A stretch of DNA of 64,000 nucleotides from Epinephelus fuscoguttatus (taxonomy: Eukaryota; Chordata; Actinopteri; Perciformes; Serranidae), in NCBI RefSeq assembly GCF_011397635.1, contig NC_064771.1, positions 15,315,379 to 15,379,378 of the forward strand, written 5' to 3'. Both the position numbers and the translations under genes were made by a program. How positions within the stretch are numbered: position 1 is the first letter of the stretch; every line of letters begins with the position of its first letter. The notes beneath the pieces were generated by a model that worked only from the letters and a program-made list of their open reading frames with translations, was not told the DNA's origin and searched no databases. Positions 56,863 through 64,000 of the stretch are shown in pieces.

Positions 56863-59800
56863 TCAAGCAAAGCGTATGACCTCCTGGCCATCTTTTGTGG
56901 CTTCTGCCTGGTCATCTACAGCAGAGCAGTCCTGGGGACTTTCACTTCTTTTGTCCAGTTCATGCGCTGCACTTTGTTTCTTTGACGCCCCTTCCCTTTG
57001 ATGTACCTCTTCAGGGCGTTTTGAGTTCTTCCTCCTACAGAGTAATCCTCTCTTAGCAGGTTTGACCAAACCCAGGAACAGGGCACTGAGTCCCATGCCG
57101 ACTGCACAGGAGTAGAAGGCAGATCCATAGTTCTGAGTCACATCCACCAGCACACCTGGGGACAAAAGGAAAGGAAGCATTGAAAGGAGCACTCCAATGC
57201 ACTACTTGGCATGACGAATACAACTCAGCATGCGGAAACAGTCGTATAATGTCTTCTGGGGCTTAGAAATGACCCCAATGGTGTCATTGTGATGTCAGTG
57301 GGGTTATTCTAGCTTGGGCATGAAAATTTTGACACAGTGTCTGCTGACAAACTAAAATGTAGAGTTTATAGGACATTTACAAAGCTATTCATTTGCATTT
57401 TGGGACATGTAGGGTCCAATGTAGACATTTCGGCATCTGCTGCACCATATTTGACCATTCTTTTAGTCAATCTGTCTCTTGCAAGACCCTAAAGTTTATG
57501 GAGGTGCAGTACTAAAAAAATGGAATAGCCCTTCAAAGCAGTGGTTCCCAGCTGGTCCAGCCACAGTCAAAATTTCTTTAATACATTCAGCGTCATACTT
57601 GTTAAGTTTAGCAATGCAGTTGGGCTAGTTTGCTGTCTCTGTCAAGTAGCTGTCAGTTAGTCTCTTACGCTACGGCAGAAAATGGCACTTCAAAATAAAA
57701 GCTCTGTATCAGAAATTCTCTGTACGTCAAAATAAAGTATGTTTTCTACATATTTGACACATTTGCAAGTCACTTGTGGTCCATTCAGGATAGACCCCCA
57801 CTTTTGGACTGGGACCCACCAGTTGGGAACCACTGACTTAAAGCAGACAACAGCTATTTTACTATCAAGCCTGTATAAAGATGATATATCTGACATTACT
57901 GATTATGATTTCAGTGTCAAATGCTACTCTATATATTAGATTTGACATAGATCACATTGCTATTTATCCAAACGAGACCTTTCTACCAACTTTGTATCAT
58001 AACAATGTGGGTAGTATGTGTAAATGAACTGTAGTAAACGTCCTCCATCCTAATGGTACCCAGATGTCCCTGCTCATCTCTCAGCTCAATTATTTTTGCT
58101 GGCTCTTGCTCGAACTACAGATTGTACTTTTGGGTTTTTGTATGCCCGCCACTACACACACAAAAAGTGTAGAAGCGTAATGACAGAGAGAGAGTTCTGG
58201 CCTTCTCTATCCCAAATGCAGGCTAAACTCTGATCAAACACTAAATCTAGGCGATGCTGAGCAAATATGAATCAAGATTCTGTTACAGCGTTGCTTTTTT
58301 TCTCACCACAAATGTTTTCTGAACAGTTTTTTGAGCTTCTTGTTTAACTATACTACAAGATCATTTGTTACTAGTCACCCACCTATGGAAGCATTTATTA
58401 GTCTGGTGTGGTGTAGTGCATTCTGGTAGTTGTAGGTTTTCTACTTCTTGGGCAAAAGCAATTGCCACAGCCCTTTTCTTCAGTTTTCTCTGGTCATGTA
58501 GTACCAATTTCAAAAGTATTTGCGTCCTTCTACTGCATAAATGGCCCAGTTTTAGGAAAAGAAGTATAGTGAAATACTTCTTAAAGTCATAGTCTGCCAT
58601 TCTTTCTTCCTGTGCCTCTCAATCTTTCAGCTTTAATTTTACCGTATTTGCACAATAAATGCATACAGTCATTAGAACCGTCGTGTTTACAATTTATAGT
58701 AACCTTCTCATTATGAGATAACTTACCTCCAAGTGGGGGTCCAGCCAGCCCAGCAAAGCTATGTATGAACACATAGACACCAGCAGCTGACGACATCCTC
58801 TCTATGCCCACCACATCATCCTCAGCCAGGATGGGGATGTGGGTGCATGCAAGGGTTCCCATAAAGAACCCATACACAGCGCAGCACACAGCCAGGCCGT
58901 AGAACTCTCTCACCAAAGTAAACCCGACTAAATCCGCAGTCATTACAATCACACATGCCAGAAGCACGAGCAGCTTCTTCTTCCTTAACCGCTCCCGTGT
59001 TAAAACCCACCCGATGGAGAATCGGCCGAAGATTTCAGCCACAGCCATGGTGGAGAGCATGTAGGTAGCACGGTCCCGCTCCACACCTCGACTCACGCTC
59101 AGCTCGATGACGTAGAGTTGAGGGGCGAAAAAGCCCAGCGTGGCGAACAGTCCGAACAGAGAGTAGAAGATGAAGCTGCACTCTCTGAGGATGGAGAAGT
59201 CCAGAAGCTTCTTTGCAGAAGGCTTTTCATCGCCTGATTTAATTTCCTCATCTTGCATCGCTTGTTTCTCGGCATCTTTGCACATTTTCTCCCCTTCAGA
59301 CTCTAAAACCTCTGCCTCACTCTTTCCCACAGATTCACTTGCTTCTTTGTGCAGTAAAGTCTTCTCCTCTGCACTGCCGATGTCTGCATCCTTTAGAGAC
59401 TGGATGCCAGAGTCTCCTGTGCTCTCAGAGCCTCTGGTTAGCTCATTGTCCAGACTGTGGGAGGTATTTTGTGCATGTGAGGTATTGTTTATCATAGAGT
59501 CCTCTGGATGTGTGTTCTCTAGCTTCTCTGGTGCACCGAGTGCTTCCAGTTCCTTTGGGGACAATCCTTCAGTCTCTGTCTCTCGGGTTGCTTTGGGTTT
59601 GATAACGATTGGCCGAAGCAGAGCGCCACAGATGATGATGGTGCTTTGCAAAGCTCCTATCACTGCCATGGTGTGTCGCCAGCCGATATGGTCCCTCAGT
59701 GCAGAAAAAGCTGAGGGGCGAGAGGAGGTGTTTAGTGATTGTTCATCAATAAAACTGCATATATTAATTATGGAGTGTTCAAGATTTGACTGCTGTGGAA

Positions 59801-61528
59801 ATGGACCTAATAGAAACAAATGACCTTGATCCTGTTATCAACAGTTGCTATGAAAAGAGTGTTGCTTTGTCTCTCAACATCCATCTGCTGCTCTTCACTG
59901 AAGCCCAGTGATTCCCACTATAGGCATGAATCTTTAAAAACAGTTTACATCCATGTCCAGACTCATATGTTGCCATGACAGTAGACAGTGTTTCAAACAT
60001 GGATGCTGCTGGAAAGAAGCTATAAAATCTAAACATGGACATACAGTACACGTCTTCAACCCGACAGCACCAGCTGCGCCAGGCTTTGAAGTTAATGTTC
60101 ATAATGGCCAAACAGTGGACAACTTCTGAGTCCATCACGTGATGACATTTTAGTCCCAAAAAGATTTCCAAGAGATTTCCATAGTGAAAGAGGCATCTGT
60201 AAATCAGTGGATACACTTTTTGAGTGTCCTACCCGGACTGCTTTCAACATTTCCAGACTCTGCCCATAACTGTCCCAGTCCGGCACTGAGGTCTTGGTCC
60301 ATACATTTGTCACATCTCGTACTGACTATTGTAATGGAGTTCTCTCTGGCCTTCCCACCAAACTAATTAACAGGCATCAAATCATTCAAAACTCTGCTGC
60401 CCTGATCATTACCCGCACCGAATCATCTGACCACATCACCCCATTCTCATCCAACTACACTGGCTCCCTGTTCAGTACTGGACTGATCACAAAAACCTTC
60501 TGCTGACCTTCAAAGCCCTCCAGGAGTCCACTCCCTCCCGCTCCCTGCGCTCTTCCTCTGCTGGTCTCCTGACCATTCCCACCTCACACCTCAGCACCAT
60601 GGGTGCCAGGGCTTTCAGCTGCACTGCTCCCATGCACTTTAAAATTGAAAACATGATGCCTTTGGCCACCGTTGTCGCCAGTGCGGAGGCATAAAACCAC
60701 ATACGGTTTTCCTAATCCCCCTAGAAAATGCTTGTCTTCACCAACTGTATACAACATCAGTGGAAGCTCTTGCACTCACCTGGTGCCAGAGCAAACATGG
60801 ACAGGGATTCTCCAGTGGAAGCCACAGCTGTGACCAGAGACCGTCGACGGTTGAAGTACTGGGAAAGTATGGTTACAGTGGGCAGGAAGGTCAAACAGTA
60901 GCCCAGTCCTGCACAGTTAAAAATATGCATGTTTTTAAACTGTAATTCAGCTACGTAGACAAGACAAGCTGCTTAACAACGAAGACGAAAGGGGAAAAGG
61001 CAAGTCAATACCTGCAACTAATCCATAGGTGATGTACATTTGATTGATGGAGCTGGTAAAGCTGGTTGCAATGGTGCCCGTGGCAATAAGTAATCCTCCA
61101 GTCATAACAACAAGTTGGAACCCAAAGCGGTTCGTCATCACAGAGGAGAGAGGACCTGAGGACCCATGGAGAACAAAATGTTTTGTGTAGACTAGTCATT
61201 CTCACAACATCATTGTCATTTCAGTCTATAGTCTGTACTTTCTTTGGTTTTACAGGGTTGCACCAAAGTGACCTTATCAGCTCTACTCACCATTAAAGGT
61301 CATGACAAACACACAGATGGAAACAATCCAAGAGACCCGACTGTTGGTCTCTCCAAACTCCTCCATTAGGTCCTGGAGGAAGATACCAAAGCTCTTGATG
61401 GTGCCATAGGTGAAAACCTCCACCAAGAAGAAGGCAACGGCCACAACCCAACCCCAACCTCCATCAGGGGCTTCTGGGTACACATTGGGCCCCAAGAGGC
61501 GTTTCCCCTTGAATCCACACAGTGCCAT
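56863..61528 (-). CDS. slc16a6: SLC16A6, monocarboxylate transporter 7-type
   Basis: Plasma-membrane SLC16/MCT carrier; a zebrafish slc16a6 paralogue has been linked to ketone-body (3-hydroxybutyrate) export from liver. Five coding exons on the minus strand: 61291-61528, 61012-61155, 60780-60908, 58727-59710, 56863-57155, all phase 1 at internal borders, 595 residues (human 523). The MCT signature PDGGWGWVV is at residues 21-29 before helix 1. [49 protein letters not shown] and [20 protein letters not shown] match the family in order. The central cytoplasmic loop (about 209-338) is unusually long and rich in Glu, Ser and Lys. The start codon lies 3 nt inside an exon with acceptor TTTCTCTTACAG, so untranslated exons lie upstream (above 61531). 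Convergent with amz2, as in human 17q24. The a/b paralogue was not resolved. Confidence 0.95.
57540..57835. repeat. hAT-type MITE in slc16a6 intron 4
   Basis: About 296 bases with inverted ends: left CAGTGGTTCCCAGCTGGTCC, right the reverse complement of CAGTGGTTCCCAACTGGTGG. Same end type as 8690-9023. The rest of the intron (57156-58726) is AT-rich and unremarkable. Confidence 0.85.
60290..60680 (+). mobile_element. LINE fragment in slc16a6 intron 3
   Basis: Plus-strand translation across frames gives [20 protein letters not shown], then [17 protein letters not shown], then the [17 protein letters not shown] segment of the 3' part of a teleost L2/CR1-like reverse transcriptase ORF. Decayed and 5'-truncated. 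It lies antisense to slc16a6, between 59711 and 60779. Confidence 0.8.
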
Positions 61529-61531
61529 GCC

Positions 61532-63040
61532 CTGTAAGAGAAATGAGAGTTATAGCGATTGGCATCGTGGGCCATAGTTCGTAGCAGAGCTGTGAATCAA
61601 TTCAGTTATGCACTGTGCTGGTTTTTCCAGGGGCAGTCAATAAAACATGAATGTGCACTGTGCACTAACCTCGCTGACTCACAACACAACACTGGGACCC
61701 GCAGTGAGTAGCAGCACATCAGATAACTCTGTTTACACTACAGAAACACACATTTAATACAGACATGCTAAGATATTTATAGTTAAATAGACGACAGTTT
61801 TGTAAGTTCAGCCATGTTACCGACAGGTTTAGGTAGAAGAACTGTTGTCAGATTTAGTATTTGGATAGTAATGTACATTTTGCCAAAAAGACAGTGAATC
61901 TCAGAACATCTTTTCTAAATTTGTAATATTGTTAAGCTTTTTTGGGACACAATGCATTAATGGTTAGTTACAATGAATGTAATACCTACTTTTAAATGTA
62001 TCATATTGTAAAGTTTGGTGTTTTTATTGTGTTATAATATTTTGATTAAAGGTACTTTTTGAACACAAAAAAACTGAAGAGGAGGCTCTCTGAATTACTG
62101 GAGTTAGATATAGATTGAACTGATTGAACTGATTACACAGTTTATTTACATTTATTTATATTTAGGTGTTTATTTGTATTAGCTTTTGGGGTATTTTTTG
62201 TTTTCTTTCTTCCCAATTGTTCTTCTTTCTCCTTGTTAAAGTTTGCTGCTTGATGTCATTCTTGTGTGTTTAACAATGATAATGCCTTTTTGCTATTTAA
62301 AGATGCTAATGAAGTTTCTTTTGTTAGGTCAAGTTCAGCAACAACAAACATCAAAGGCTACGGATGCCTCCGTCCTGTTCAACTTGTTGCTCAACACCAG
62401 TCAGGTTTTGTCAGTTCTGTCAAAACTGAATCACTCTGCGCTGAAATGTTTTGAACTGCTCCTTTTCTCATCAGATAGATACAGTCAGTTGAGGCAAACA
62501 TGCTCCTGAAACCTGCTGGCTCACCTGTGGGGTAGTAAATGTGATTCTTTAATCCTATTCCCCCTCTTTAATCCTTCTGTCTATAGCAGCTTGCCTTCTG
62601 AATGAAGTGGTTCTGTACATACGTACCAGGCTGCTGTTTAATGTAGGCCTGCAAACTCTGTCAGAGCTGTAACCAAAGATGGTAAGGAGGAAAAGGCAGC
62701 AGTAGCTGAAGTCCAGCCCCTATTTGTACAAGGCTGGGCCATAATCATTGATAAATGCAAAGCCACATTGGGGGAGATAAATTTGATCTAAAACCCATTT
62801 AAATGACCTTTTGGCCCTGATTTTGGGTAAAGCATCACAGAATGGTGCACAGTTTTATTTACAAATTGTTTATATCAGCCCTTTTGCCTTAGAGTCTTCA
62901 CGGTAAGACTTTTTGTCCCTTTTTTGACTTCACTGTTACTTAAACATAGCACAGTCTTATTCTAATATTTGCTTTTCTTTGTAAGAATGGACAAAAGAAT
63001 GATAGACAACCATTAACTCAGTCCCATATTTTGAAATTTT
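61532..63040. other. upstream flank of slc16a6
   Basis: 1.5 kb of AT-rich sequence. It must contain or precede the untranslated first exon(s) of slc16a6, but I cannot place them. No coding similarity or named repeat seen. Confidence 0.5.
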
Positions 63041-63059
63041 GCTAGAGTTATAAGATTAT

Positions 63060-63960
63060 ACTGGGCATACCGGGCACAGGTCCAGGGACCTAAAGTATCA
63101 AGGTCCCCCCCGGCCTTCACTTGTAAAATGTTAAATGTCAAATTAACATGTATCAACCAGGAAGAGACTTAAAATGATCACAAAGAGACACAAAAAGACC
63201 ACAAGGAGATGCAAAGGAACTCCAAAGAGACACAAATCAACTACAAAAACAGGCAAAAAACCCACAAAGAGACACAAAACAACCACAAGGAGACACAAAA
63301 TGACTACAAAACCAAACAAAACAGGCACTAAACTACCTTAGAGAGACACAAAATTATGTCAAAGACACCCAAACAACTACAAATAGACACTTAAAGAAAC
63401 AGAAGGAGGAGCCCTTCTGTGTGGAGTTTGCATGTTCTCCCCGTGTCAGCCTGGGTTCTCTCCAGGTACTCCGGCTTCCTCCCACAGTCCAAAGACATGC
63501 AGATTGGGGACTAGGTTAATTGATAACTCTAAATTGTCCATAGGTGTGAATGTGAGCGTGAATGGTTGTCTGTCTCTATGTGTCAGCCCTGCGATAGTCT
63601 GGCAACCTGTCCAGGGTGTACCCCACCTCTCGCCCGATGTCAGCTGGGATAGGCTCCAGCACCCCCGCGACCCTCAAGAGCATGAAGCGGTTAGAAGAAG
63701 AAACAGAAGGAGATGCAAAATGACAAAAAAAGACATCAGATTGCCTCACACAGACACCAAACAACGAAAAGAACACATAAAATGACTACAAAGAGACACA
63801 ATACCACTATAAGACGCATAATGACTACAAAGACAAGCAAAAACACCACATAGTCTGTGTTTCTTGCTCCAGTGTAGGAGAGGTGGCGGGGCTCTTTGCA
63901 TATCTTTCATATGCCCAGGGGCCCATTGTCTCATGAAACGCCCATGTTTACAGCTTTGAC
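63060..63960 (+). repeat. dispersed minisatellite-bearing repeat, longest copy
   Basis: Left part GGGCACAGGTCCAGGGACCT, then an ACAAA array (about 63160-63410). A foreign insert at 63415-63690 and more array (63690-63840) follow, then TCTGTGTTTCTTGCTCC and GGGGCCCATTGTCTCATGAA at the right. The same left and right parts flank the arrays near amz2. Class unresolved, no coding. Confidence 0.7.
63415..63690 (+). mobile_element. RTE/SINE-type retroposon tail inserted in the array
   Basis: Carries the widespread vertebrate retroposon block: GTTTGCATGTTCTCCCCGTG, TCCGGCTTCCTCCCACAGTC, AAATTGTCCATAGGTGTGAA, CCTGTCCAGGGTGTACCCC and CTGGGATAGGCTCCAGCACC, ending near AAGCGGTTAGA. It splits the ACAAA array. 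Confidence 0.85.
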
Positions 63961-64000
63961 ATGATATAGGATAGATCCCCAACCCCAGGCAACTTAAAAA

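Noticed and set aside
59170-59823. 217-residue plus-strand open frame
   Set aside because: It is antisense to the large slc16a6 exon, whose frame is clearly the coding one by family match. The antisense product is Ser-rich and unrecognisable.

Overview
This is a nuclear genomic window from a bony (teleost, probably percomorph-type) fish. The evidence is spliced vertebrate genes with GT-AG introns, very abundant (CA)n/(TG)n microsatellites, a Tc1/mariner transposon, many short MITE-like repeats and fish-type LINE/SINE fragments. All six protein genes were assembled exon by exon by eye. Each assembled CDS keeps frame through every junction and matches, from memory, a named vertebrate family. 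No database search was run.

Layout: 1-11.8 kb is gene-free, repeat- and microsatellite-rich sequence. 12.4-34.2 kb (+) holds slc38a10, an SLC38-family amino-acid transporter with a very long charged C-terminal tail. 35.5-38.1 kb (-) holds ndufaf8, a twin CX9C complex I assembly factor. 38.5-44.5 kb (+) holds tepsin, the AP-4 accessory ENTH protein, with a Tc1 element carrying an uninterrupted transposase ORF in intron 5. 47.0-48.1 kb (-) holds vcf1/fam104a, a small VCP cofactor. 51.1-53.7 kb (+) holds amz2, an archaemetzincin protease. 54.5-56.5 kb is a pile of nested repeats. 56.9-61.5 kb (-) holds slc16a6 (MCT7-type monocarboxylate transporter). 61.5-64 kb is its upstream flank, ending in a dispersed minisatellite-bearing repeat.

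Gene order is compact and alternating: slc38a10 and ndufaf8 end tail to tail, ndufaf8 and tepsin share a promoter, tepsin and vcf1 end tail to tail, vcf1 and amz2 share a promoter, and amz2 and slc16a6 converge. All six families map, from memory, to human 17q24-q25, so the window is a condensed version of that syntenic block.

The most interesting signal is in slc38a10. It has two tandem copies of one exon (6a and 6b), both exactly 125 nt, same phase, about 40% identical in protein and each with good splice sites. Exactly one must be used to keep frame, which is the signature of mutually exclusive splicing in a transporter core segment. The 6a copy carries the Cys-His-Pro motif typical of canonical SNATs; 6b carries the Cys-Gln-Ser version typical of mammalian SLC38A10. 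The same gene also appears to have a 21-nt microexon with neural-microexon-like upstream signals. In amz2, the 3' end of one coding exon, its donor site and adjoining intron have been copied twice upstream of the start codon.
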